Shown in pieces: positions 16,559 to 23,385 of a stretch of 38,951 bases of DNA; the first letter of the stretch is position 1, and every line of letters starts with the position of its first letter. Position numbers and translations under genes: made by a program. Location: NCBI GenBank assembly GCA_028292625.1, contig JAQGLY010000070.1, forward strand, positions 1 through 38,951, in the 5' to 3' direction. Source of the stretch: Herbaspirillum sp. (GTDB taxonomy: Bacteria > Pseudomonadota > Gammaproteobacteria > Burkholderiales > Burkholderiaceae_D). Below the pieces are notes generated by a model, which made no database searches, was not told where the DNA came from, and was given only the letters and a program-made list of their open reading frames with translations.

Positions 16559-16575
16559 CGCATGCTCTGGAGATG

Positions 16576-16682
16576 GCCCTTCGATACGGGGCTTTGCCCC
16601 TACTCAGGGCGAACGGTTTTTCTTTAAAATTCACTAAAATCCGTTCGTCCTGAGTAGCCGCGCCAGCGGCGTATCGAAGGGC
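16576..16682. repeat. Palindromic intergenic element, copy 1
   Basis: Outer arms GCCCTTCGATACG (16576-16588) and CGTATCGAAGGGC (16670-16682) are perfect reverse complements. Inner arms CTACTCAGGGCGAACGG (16600-16616) and CCGTTCGTCCTGAGTAG (16641-16657) match at 16 of 17. It begins 18 bases after the monooxygenase stop and ends 16 bases before the convergent reductase stop, so it could serve as a two-way terminator. A related element is at 22985-23084. Confidence 0.8.
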
Positions 16683-16698
16683 CCTCTCCGACCTCAAA

Positions 16699-17697
16699 TC
16701 ACAAATCCAACACCAGCTCATCGCACCGCGCGCGCGACACGCAGATCATAATTTCGCTCCCCTGCTCGTCGTCATCCAAAACGAAATCGCGATGCTCGGC
16801 CACGCCGGACAACATCCCGGTCCGGCAGGAGCCGCAGGTGCCGCTCTCGCAAGAACTCGGCGTCTCAATCCCCCTATCGCGCAGCGCGCCGAGAATACTG
16901 ACCCCGGCAGGCACATCCACCGTCACGCCGCTGCGCGCCAGCCGCACCTTGAACGCCCGCTCGCCGTCAGGCGCAACATGCGCGCCGGCGCCGAAATCCT
17001 CGAAATGCACCGCCGCATGCGGCCAATGCCGGGTCAGTTGGCGCACGCCCTCCATCAGCGCACGCGGGCCGCAGCAATACAGATGCGTCGCTGCGCCGCG
17101 CTCGGCGACCAGCGGAGCGATGTCCAGCGAACGTCCGCGCTCACCGTAATCGTGATGAATCAACACCCGCCCTTCCAGTTCGGGCGTGGACAATTCGTCG
17201 AGAAACGCAGTGGTCTCCGGCGAACGGGAGCAATAGATCAATTTGAAATCGGCGTTCTTTTCCATCAACTCGCGCATCATCGCCAGCGCCGGCGTAATGC
17301 CGATGCCGCCGGCGATCAGCAGATGACTGTCGGCCTCGGCCGCCAGCGGAAAATAATTCATCGGCGCGGAAACTTCCAGCACATCGCCGGCCATGACCTC
17401 GTCGGCCATGCTGATCGAACCGCCGCCGCCGGCCGCATCGCGCTTGACCGCGATCGCATAACGCCGGCGTTCCGACGGCGCATTGCAGAGCGAATAGCGG
17501 CGCGCCATGCCGTTCGGCGCCGTGACCAGCAGATGCGATCCGGCGCCGAATGGCGGCAGGTCGGAGCGATCCGATTGCGCCAGTTCGAACAGAAAGATGT
17601 CTTGCGCGATCTCGGTCTTGGCGAGTACTTCCAGCGACATCGCCGTCGCATCGGCCTGCCGGGGTTCCGTGGTTCCGGTCATTTCCGTTATGCTCAT
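16699..17697 (-). CDS. PDR/VanB-type oxygenase reductase (FMN, NAD, [2Fe-2S])
   Basis: A 332-residue reductase of the phthalate dioxygenase reductase type. The N-terminal flavin barrel has RRYSLCNAP, the NAD-binding domain has LLIAGGIGITPALAMM and CCGPRALM, and the C-terminal plant-type ferredoxin has ligands in SSCESGTCGSCRTG plus MICVSRA. The domain order FMN-NAD-Fe/S is diagnostic of this class. It should pass electrons from NADH to the Rieske oxygenase encoded divergently at 19852. The start at 17697 has AGGAGAG four bases upstream. It is the last gene of the MarR - Gfo/Idh - reductase operon, 57 bases after the dehydrogenase gene. Confidence 0.93.
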   Translation of the reverse strand: MSITEMTGTTEPRQADATAMSLEVLAKTEIAQDIFLFELAQSDRSDLPPFGAGSHLLVTAPNGMARRYSLCNAPSERRRYAIAVKRDAAGGGGSISMADEVMAGDVLEVSAPMNYFPLAAEADSHLLIAGGIGITPALAMMRELMEKNADFKLIYCSRSPETTAFLDELSTPELEGRVLIHHDYGERGRSLDIAPLVAERGAATHLYCCGPRALMEGVRQLTRHWPHAAVHFEDFGAGAHVAPDGERAFKVRLARSGVTVDVPAGVSILGALRDRGIETPSSCESGTCGSCRTGMLSGVAEHRDFVLDDDEQGSEIMICVSRARCDELVLDL

Positions 17698-17754
17698 TTC
17701 GCTCTCCTGCCGGCAGATCCGCCGCTTAACAAATACATCGAATACATCCCATCC

Positions 17755-18936
17755 CTATCCGCGCGCCGGCAGCCCGACCTGCTCGCGCAATGCGACGTCG
17801 CGGCCGCTTTCCGACGAGCTGATCGCCGCCGCGCAGATTTCCAGATTCGCCAATCCCCATCGGCCGCTATGCACGGGAAGCGCGCGGCTGGTGATCGCGT
17901 CGTAAAACTCATCCATCACCAGATCGCGCGGCGTCCGATCCGCCGGCAACACGATTTCCTGCTCGCCTTCGGCGGTATAAATGAACAAACCCCGCGGCGA
18001 TTGGCGCATCTCGCCGCGTTCGCAACTGACCAGCGTGACGCCGAAAAACGGCTGCAACGGGGCGCTGCCGGGGATCGCATTCTTCGCGCGGCGCTGCTTG
18101 GCCGCCAATTCGTCCTGCGGCGACCCGGCGGCCACGGAGCGATGCGGCGGCGGCCGGGTCTCCGGCGGCTGCGGATAGCCCCATTCCGATACATTGAAGC
18201 CCAGGTCCATGCTGGAAAAACGGCCGTAACCGTTGTAGACCGCGGTCGCCGCCGCGCCGTCCTCGAAATCCAGATACGCGACATGCGCGCCGGTGGCGCT
18301 GCGCTGCGGATCCCAATTGAAGGTTTTGGCGCGCACGCTGCGGGTTTTGCCGCCGCACAGCAGCCGGATAATGTCGAACTGATGCGACCCCTGGCGGTAG
18401 GTCACGCCGCCGCCCTGCGCGTTATCCAGCTCGCCGGCGCGGCGCGGACGATAGATCCAGTCGGTAAAGCACCAGGTATTGACCATCTGCACCCGCCCCA
18501 GCGTGCCGCCGGCAATGATCTCGCGCATTTTCCGGATCGGCAGATCGTAACCGTGCGAATGGCCGACCAGCAGCACGACGGCCGCCCGCTCGGCCGCCTC
18601 AACCATGGCCCTGGCCTGCGCCAGTTGCGCCGCCATCGGCTTTTCGACCAGCACGTGCTTGCCCGCGGCACACGCGGCCATCACATGCTCGGGATGGAAA
18701 TCGGTAGGCGATGCAATGTAGATCGCGTCCAGTCCCGGGTGCGCCAGCATCCGCTGCAAGCAATCGTAGGCAGCCGCGGGATGGCCGGCCAGCGCGTCGA
18801 TGCGCACTGCCTCGACCGGTTCGGCCACCGCGACCAGATCGAAACCTTCATGCCCCAGGATCGCCGGCAAAAAAGCGCGCCCAGCCGCGCCCAGGCCGAC
18901 GATGCCGATGCGCACCGCGTCGGACGCCGTTTTCAT
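17755..18936 (-). CDS. Gfo/Idh/MocA-family dehydrogenase, possibly a phthalate-type cis-dihydrodiol dehydrogenase
   Basis: This 393-residue NAD(P)-dependent oxidoreductase has an N-terminal Rossmann domain (VRIGIVGLGAAGRAFLPAIL), the family EKP motif in KHVLVEKPMAA, and a C-terminal dimerisation domain (GGGVTYRQGSHQFDIIRLL). In phthalate clusters, Pht4/OphB-type Gfo/Idh enzymes oxidise the cis-dihydrodiol made by the Rieske oxygenase. The adjacent reductase and divergent Rieske gene support that role. Its ATG (18934-18936) overlaps the stop of marR by four bases. Alternative substrates such as sugars or inositols are typical elsewhere in this superfamily, so the assignment depends on context. 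Confidence 0.85.
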   Translation of the reverse strand: MKTASDAVRIGIVGLGAAGRAFLPAILGHEGFDLVAVAEPVEAVRIDALAGHPAAAYDCLQRMLAHPGLDAIYIASPTDFHPEHVMAACAAGKHVLVEKPMAAQLAQARAMVEAAERAAVVLLVGHSHGYDLPIRKMREIIAGGTLGRVQMVNTWCFTDWIYRPRRAGELDNAQGGGVTYRQGSHQFDIIRLLCGGKTRSVRAKTFNWDPQRSATGAHVAYLDFEDGAAATAVYNGYGRFSSMDLGFNVSEWGYPQPPETRPPPHRSVAAGSPQDELAAKQRRAKNAIPGSAPLQPFFGVTLVSCERGEMRQSPRGLFIYTAEGEQEIVLPADRTPRDLVMDEFYDAITSRALPVHSGRWGLANLEICAAAISSSESGRDVALREQVGLPARG

Positions 18937-19508
18937 GCATCGTCCTCCACGCTTGCCGCCGTGGCGGCATCTTCTTGCGCCGCGGTCGCCAGCGCGTCAC
19001 TGTCGCCCAACAGCAGTTCGTCGGCGCACAGGTTTTCGATCACCGTCAACAAGGTGCGCCGCGTGATCGACAGATTGTCGGAAGATACGCCGTTGAGCGC
19101 GAGACGATTGACTTCCTCGGCCAGCGGTACGATCAAGGGCTTCAATGCCGCCCCCTTGGGTGTCAGGAAAATGCGGATCTGCTTGCCGTTGTTCGGCATT
19201 TTCTGGCGCGTGATGAAGCCCAGCTTTTCCATCGCCTGCAAGGCGCCGAATGCGGTGGGTTCGGTCACGCCGGCCTGTTCGCTGAGCTGGCGCTGCGTCA
19301 TCCCGTCCATGCGCCACAGAATGCGCAGCAAGGTCCAATGGCCATACAGGATCGAATGTTTCTTCAGCCGCGCCTGCAAGCCGCGAGACAGACCGCGGAA
19401 CGCCAGCTTGATCAGATGCGCCATCCGTTCGTTCGGCTCGGCCTCGCGCATCAGCGCCGACATTTCGGCGCGGGAATCGTTTTTCAGTTTGCTGTCGGGT
19501 GTATTCAC
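18933..19508 (-). CDS. MarR-family regulator of the Rieske cluster
   Basis: A 191-residue MarR-type regulator. A winged helix is visible in GHWTLLRILWRMDGMTQRQL, EQAGVTEPTAFGALQAMEKLG and FITRQK, followed by the beta-wing IRIFLTPKG. The C-terminal ~35 residues are acidic and Ala-rich. Translation starts at GTG 19508 with GAGG eight bases upstream; an ATG inside that leader is in another frame. It is the first gene of the leftward operon and is divergent from the Rieske operon. MarR proteins of aromatic clusters usually repress until a pathway aromatic or CoA-ester binds. A 15-bp motif repeated in the divergent region is the best operator candidate. Confidence 0.9.
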   Translation of the reverse strand: MNTPDSKLKNDSRAEMSALMREAEPNERMAHLIKLAFRGLSRGLQARLKKHSILYGHWTLLRILWRMDGMTQRQLSEQAGVTEPTAFGALQAMEKLGFITRQKMPNNGKQIRIFLTPKGAALKPLIVPLAEEVNRLALNGVSSDNLSITRRTLLTVIENLCADELLLGDSDALATAAQEDAATAASVEDDA

Positions 19509-19851
19509 GGTTCATGCCTCTTCACTTCCTGGCTGGATGGCTTACGGCTTGGCTCATCAACCCCACAAATTAACTTCGGCACCTAATTTACATACGGGCC
19601 ACTTATTACTTCCTTCCAGTAAATCATGGGAAGGCATGAAAATATAGCATATATCGGCATTTTTTATCGCTTTTAGCGGTAATTTCCGCTGCGCTGCGGC
19701 AATAAAAATAATCAATATCGATGCGTTGACAACTTCGGTGCCTAAGAATAATATTCGATCAACTTGCCTCCCGAGCCGGACGCAAGCTGCCGCCCGGCGC
19801 CGGCCGAGGCAGGCGAAGGAGACTCGATCGTCAAATAACAAGGGATACAGA
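19509..19851. promoter_or_regulatory. 343-bp divergent promoter region (MarR operon / Rieske operon) with a repeated 15-bp motif
   Basis: AACTTCGGCACCTAA at 19572-19586 and AACTTCGGTGCCTAA at 19731-19745 are direct repeats differing at two positions. The second lies in the spacer of a good sigma-70 promoter for the Rieske operon: TTGACA at 19726-19731, 17-bp spacer, TAATAT at 19749-19754, giving a leader near 90 bases. The first is 64 bases before the marR start and extends to a partial dyad TTA...TAA at 19570-19586. The remainder is AT-rich and shows no gene. Confidence 0.65.
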
Positions 19852-21090
19852 ATGCTCACTACCGAACTCAACGAGACACTGACGCGCATCGGCCCGGGCA
19901 CCCCGATGGGCAACTTGATGCGCCGCTACTGGCAGCCGATCGCCGCCGCCGCCGAACTCGACACCGCGTGGACCAAGCGCGTGCGCCTGCTGGGTGAGGA
20001 TCTGGTGCTGTTCAGGGACCGGCAAGGCAATCGCGGTCTGATCGCGGAACAGTGCCCGCATCGCCGCGCATCGTTCGCGCACGGCATTCCGACTGAAAAC
20101 GGCATCCGCTGCCCGTATCACGGCTGGGAATTCAACGCCGCCGGCAAATGCCTGAGTCAACCGAACGAAGTGGATAACCCGGCGTTCCGCGACAAGGTCG
20201 CCACCGCCGCCTATCCGGTGGAAGAACTGGGCGGATTGCTGTTCGCCTACCTGGGTCCGCTGCCGGCGCCGCTGCTGCCGCGTTTCGACGGCTTTATCGC
20301 CGAAGGCGCGATCCGCATGATGGGCCGCGCTCTGCTGCCGATCAACTGGCTGCAAATCATGGAAAACTCGGTCGATCCCATCCACACCGAATGGCTGCAC
20401 GGCCATCATTACGAATTCCAGAAGGAACAGGAAGGCGTCAAGGTCGCGATCAGCACCCGGCATGAAAAAATCGATTTCCGCGAATTCGAATACGGCATCA
20501 CCAAGCACCGCCTGCTGGAGGGCCATTCGGAAGACTCCGACGACTGGCGCATCGGCCATCCCATCGTGTTCCCGAATATCCTGGCGGTCGGCAACGGCAA
20601 CGAAAAAAACCGCTATTACTCGTTCCAGATGCGCGTGCCGGTCGACGACGAGCACACCATGCATATCTGGTACAACGCCTACATCCCGCCGAAAACCGCG
20701 AAAGTGCCGAAGCACCTGTACGAGCGCGTGCATCAGTACGAGGTACCGTTCAAGGACGCCAACGGCGAATTCATCGTCGACAACGTGGACGGCCAGGACA
20801 TGATGGCCTGGATCACGCAGGGCGCCATCGCCGACCGCACGGCGGAAAATCTGGGCGCGTCCGACAAGGGCCTGGCGATGTACCGCAAGGTGCTGCGCCG
20901 CGAACTCAAGAAAATCGAAAACGGCGAAGACCCGATGGGCATCGTGCGCGACGCGGAAAAGAACCGCTGCATCGATCTGCCGAACGAAAAGGACAAGCAT
21001 CACAACAGCGACGGCTTCGCCAGCTTCATGCTGCGCACGCATGCCAAGTACTCACCGATCGCGCAGGACCTGGTCGCCATCTTCGAATAG
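19852..21090 (+). CDS. Rieske non-heme iron oxygenase, phthalate 4,5-dioxygenase-like
   Basis: This 412-residue single-component-type oxygenase alpha subunit has Rieske ligands C68, H70 (CPHRRASFAHG), C87 and H90 (CPYHGW). The mononuclear iron site is N172, D175, H178 and H183 in ENSVDPIHTEWLHGHH. The start (GTPMGNLMRRYWQPIAAAAEL) and the Rieske spacing match the phthalate dioxygenase group rather than the two-subunit toluene/naphthalene type; no beta subunit is present. It would insert oxygen into an aromatic acid using electrons from the PDR reductase encoded at 16699-17697. The ATG at 19852 has AAGGGA seven bases upstream. Demethylation, as by VanA relatives, is an alternative reaction. 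Confidence 0.92.
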   Translation: MLTTELNETLTRIGPGTPMGNLMRRYWQPIAAAAELDTAWTKRVRLLGEDLVLFRDRQGNRGLIAEQCPHRRASFAHGIPTENGIRCPYHGWEFNAAGKCLSQPNEVDNPAFRDKVATAAYPVEELGGLLFAYLGPLPAPLLPRFDGFIAEGAIRMMGRALLPINWLQIMENSVDPIHTEWLHGHHYEFQKEQEGVKVAISTRHEKIDFREFEYGITKHRLLEGHSEDSDDWRIGHPIVFPNILAVGNGNEKNRYYSFQMRVPVDDEHTMHIWYNAYIPPKTAKVPKHLYERVHQYEVPFKDANGEFIVDNVDGQDMMAWITQGAIADRTAENLGASDKGLAMYRKVLRRELKKIENGEDPMGIVRDAEKNRCIDLPNEKDKHHNSDGFASFMLRTHAKYSPIAQDLVAIFE

Positions 21091-21123
21091 CTTTTTAACG
21101 CCGTATCCCATTGAGGAGTACCT

Positions 21124-21828
21124 ATGACTTCGGATGAAGCGAAGCAGAAACTGATCGACTCCGGCCTGATCCTGGAGCTGGAGGGCCAGGGCGATCTGAC
21201 GCGCGGCCACGTCTCGGTGCGCGTGCCGGGCGACCCATCGCTGTTTTACATGAAACCGCACAGCTACGGTTTCGATGAAATCACGATGGACAACCTGGTC
21301 ACCTGCAATCTCGAAGGCGAAAAAGTCGCCGGCGGCGGACGGCGTCACAGCGAAGTGTTCATCCATTCGGAAATCTACAAGGTGCGGCCCGACGTCCACA
21401 GCATCATCCACACGCACCCCGACCATGCGGTAGCGCTGTCGGCCACCGGCAAAAAGATGCGCCCGATCAGCCAGCCGGCCGCGGCCTTTAGCGACGGCCT
21501 GCCGTACTACACCGGCACCATCGAACTGATCCGCACCAGGGAAATGGGCAGCGGCGTGGCAAAAGCGCTGGGGCCGCACAAAGCGGTGCTGATGCGCAAT
21601 CACGGCGTGGCCGTGGTCGGCGCCACGCTGGAAGAATCGGTGATCCTGGCGATCATGCTGGAAAACGCCGCCAGGATTCAGTTGCTGGCCGAAGCCGCCG
21701 GCGGCATCGGCGAGGAATTCAGCGGCAATTACGTGCAGGCCCTGCACGACGCCATCGTCAAGCCGGAGCAATACACGGTGAATTTCGATTATCTGCGGCG
21801 CAAAGCCTTGCGCTCATTGAAAAACTGA
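21124..21828 (+). CDS. Class II aldolase/adducin-family protein, possible aromatic decarboxylase
   Basis: A 234-residue metal-dependent enzyme of the class II aldolase/adducin family. Zn ligands are H96 and H98 in HTHPDHAV and H160 in RNHGVAVVG. The likely catalytic acid is E77 in RRHSEVFIH. GDLTRGHVSVRVPGD matches the family N-terminus. It begins 33 bases after the Rieske gene behind GAGGAG. In Arthrobacter phthalate degradation the 3,4-dihydroxyphthalate decarboxylase PhtC belongs to this family, so a decarboxylase acting on the diol product is plausible here. An aldolase acting on a ring-cleavage product is the alternative. The family is certain; the reaction is inferred. Confidence 0.88.
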   Translation: MTSDEAKQKLIDSGLILELEGQGDLTRGHVSVRVPGDPSLFYMKPHSYGFDEITMDNLVTCNLEGEKVAGGGRRHSEVFIHSEIYKVRPDVHSIIHTHPDHAVALSATGKKMRPISQPAAAFSDGLPYYTGTIELIRTREMGSGVAKALGPHKAVLMRNHGVAVVGATLEESVILAIMLENAARIQLLAEAAGGIGEEFSGNYVQALHDAIVKPEQYTVNFDYLRRKALRSLKN

Positions 21829-21904
21829 AGGGAGCAGGAAGGACTGTAGTAAAACTTAAAAAGGCACGCACTTAAATGCCAACCATAACAACGAGGAGAC
21901 ATGC

Positions 21905-22966
21905 ATGAAGACGTTCACCGGTATTTCAGCATCCATCATATTATTGGCAGGCGGCTGCCTTGCCCTGCCTGCCGACGCGCAAACCCCCAAGAAGCCGACC
22001 ACGGTCGACGAAGTCGCCATGTATCAGGGCGGCGACCGCGACGATCTGTTGATCGCCGCGGCGAAGAAGGAAGGCGAAGTATCGATCTATCAGGCCTACC
22101 CGGCGCTCAATAGCGTCGAAGCCGCTTTCACCAAAAAATACGGCATCAAGGTCAAAAACTGGCGCGCCGGATCCGAAGCCATTCTGCAGCGCGTCATCAC
22201 CGAATCGCGCGGTTCGCGCTTCGACGTCGATATCGTGCAGAACAATGCGCCGGAACAGGAAGCCCTGCACCGCGAGAAATTGCTGCAGGAAGTCTATTCC
22301 CCGCATCTGAAAGACCTGGTCCCCGGCGCCAGCCCCGCGCATAAGGAATGGGTCGGCATCACGCTGGACGTATGGACTGCCGCCTACAACAGCGACAAGA
22401 TCAAGAAAGAGGACCTGCCCAAGACCTATCAGGACCTGCTCAATCCGAAATACAAAAACAAGCTGGGCGTGGAAGCCAACGATTACGGGTGGTTCGGTTA
22501 TTTACTGTCGGAACTGGGCGAACCGCAATCGAAAAAATTGTTCAGCGATATCGTCAAGACCAACGGCATGTCGTTCCGCAAGGGGCATTCGCTGCTGGCG
22601 ACCATGGTCTCTTCCGGCGAAGTGCCGATCGGCTTGTCGCTCTACAGCTGGACCGTGCCGCCGATGAAGAAAAAAGGCGCGCCGGTCGAGCCGCTGCTGC
22701 TGCAGCCGATACTGGCGCAATTCAGTACGATGGCCATGGTCAAGAAAGCGCCGCATCCGAACGCGGCCATGCTGTTTTACGACTTCATGCTGAACGAAGG
22801 ACAGCAAATCCTGGCGGATCAGGATTTTGTGGTCACGACCAAAAAGATCGTCACGCCGTTCACCAACGTGCCGTTGAAGATTCTCGATCCGGGCCGCGCG
22901 CTGGATACGCAGGACAAGTGGACTCAGGAGTACGAGAACATTTTGATCAAGAACGATAAACAATGA
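21905..22966 (+). CDS. Orphan ABC-type extracellular solute-binding protein, paralogue of 6211-7248
   Basis: This 353-residue exported protein has a Sec signal ending near LPADA-QT (about residue 26). A type II binding fold follows: AAKKEGEVSIYQAY, FTKKYGIKVKNWRAGSE, FRKGHSLLATMVSSGEVPIG and HPNAAMLFYDFMLNEGQ. These blocks align closely with the binding protein at 6211-7248. The ATG at 21905 has GAGGAG seven bases upstream; a nearer ATG at 21901 is in another frame. It closes the Rieske operon, followed by the second palindromic element. No transporter membrane subunits are nearby. The ligand may be the aromatic acid consumed by the cluster, which is an inference. Confidence 0.88.
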   Translation: MKTFTGISASIILLAGGCLALPADAQTPKKPTTVDEVAMYQGGDRDDLLIAAAKKEGEVSIYQAYPALNSVEAAFTKKYGIKVKNWRAGSEAILQRVITESRGSRFDVDIVQNNAPEQEALHREKLLQEVYSPHLKDLVPGASPAHKEWVGITLDVWTAAYNSDKIKKEDLPKTYQDLLNPKYKNKLGVEANDYGWFGYLLSELGEPQSKKLFSDIVKTNGMSFRKGHSLLATMVSSGEVPIGLSLYSWTVPPMKKKGAPVEPLLLQPILAQFSTMAMVKKAPHPNAAMLFYDFMLNEGQQILADQDFVVTTKKIVTPFTNVPLKILDPGRALDTQDKWTQEYENILIKNDKQ

Positions 22967-22984
22967 TTTGAGTTCTGCGCGCTT

Positions 22985-23084
22985 CCTTCGATACGCCTTC
23001 GGCTATTCAGGCCGAACGGCGTTGCGATGCTGCCCATGGAAAAACCGTTCGCCCTGAATAGGCGCTTCAGCGCCGTATCGAAGG
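22985..23084. repeat. Palindromic intergenic element, copy 2
   Basis: Outer arms CCTTCGATACG (22985-22995) and CGTATCGAAGG (23074-23084) are perfect reverse complements. Inner arms CTATTCAGGCCGAACGG (23003-23019) and CCGTTCGCCCTGAATAG (23045-23061) match at 16 of 17. The inner arm matches copy 1 at 15 of 17. It begins 18 bases after the binding-protein stop, the same offset as copy 1. Confidence 0.8.
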
Positions 23085-23124
23085 GGGTGCGCTCTGACTT
23101 CAACAGCAACTCAGCCACAAGCAA

Positions 23125-23149
23125 GCGGCGGCTTGATTTAAGCCGCCGC
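23125..23149. terminator. Perfect 10-bp GC hairpin
   Basis: GCGGCGGCTT and AAGCCGCCGC flank the loop GATTT. There is no T-run on the plus side (CTTCTCC follows), so it is terminator-like but may not act alone. Confidence 0.4.
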
Positions 23150-23385
23150 CTTCTCCAACGCCAACTCGTCCTCCGTCGCAGACCGGCATTGGCGGGGAAT
23201 GAGCAGATGATCAATGATATGTAAAAATCAGGAGAGAGTATTTCTTTTTTGAAATATTCATTTCAGCATTGACGCAAACCGATATCTGCAACCTTTTTCC
23301 TGGAAAAGGCTCTCATTTGATGACAAACATAATTCCATTAAAAATGAGCCCCCCACCAACAATTTAGCCAGGCGCTGGACCAGCA

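Larger units (their letters stand above)
22967..23385. other. 419-bp non-coding region before the KaiC-like operon
   Basis: It contains the palindromic element (22985-23084) and the 10-bp GC hairpin (23125-23149). It also holds an AT-rich dyad TGAAAT-ATTC-ATTTCA at 23250-23265 and a CCTTTT-N6-AAAAGG hairpin at 23292-23309 in the probable leader of the KaiC-like gene. No protein gene is supported. Confidence 0.6.

Noticed and set aside
16792..19647. A 951-codon open frame on the plus strand
   Set aside because: It runs antisense through the reductase, Gfo/Idh and MarR genes, all of which have clear motifs and ribosome sites. Its translation is Arg/His/Gln-rich with no domain, typical of antisense frames in GC-rich DNA.
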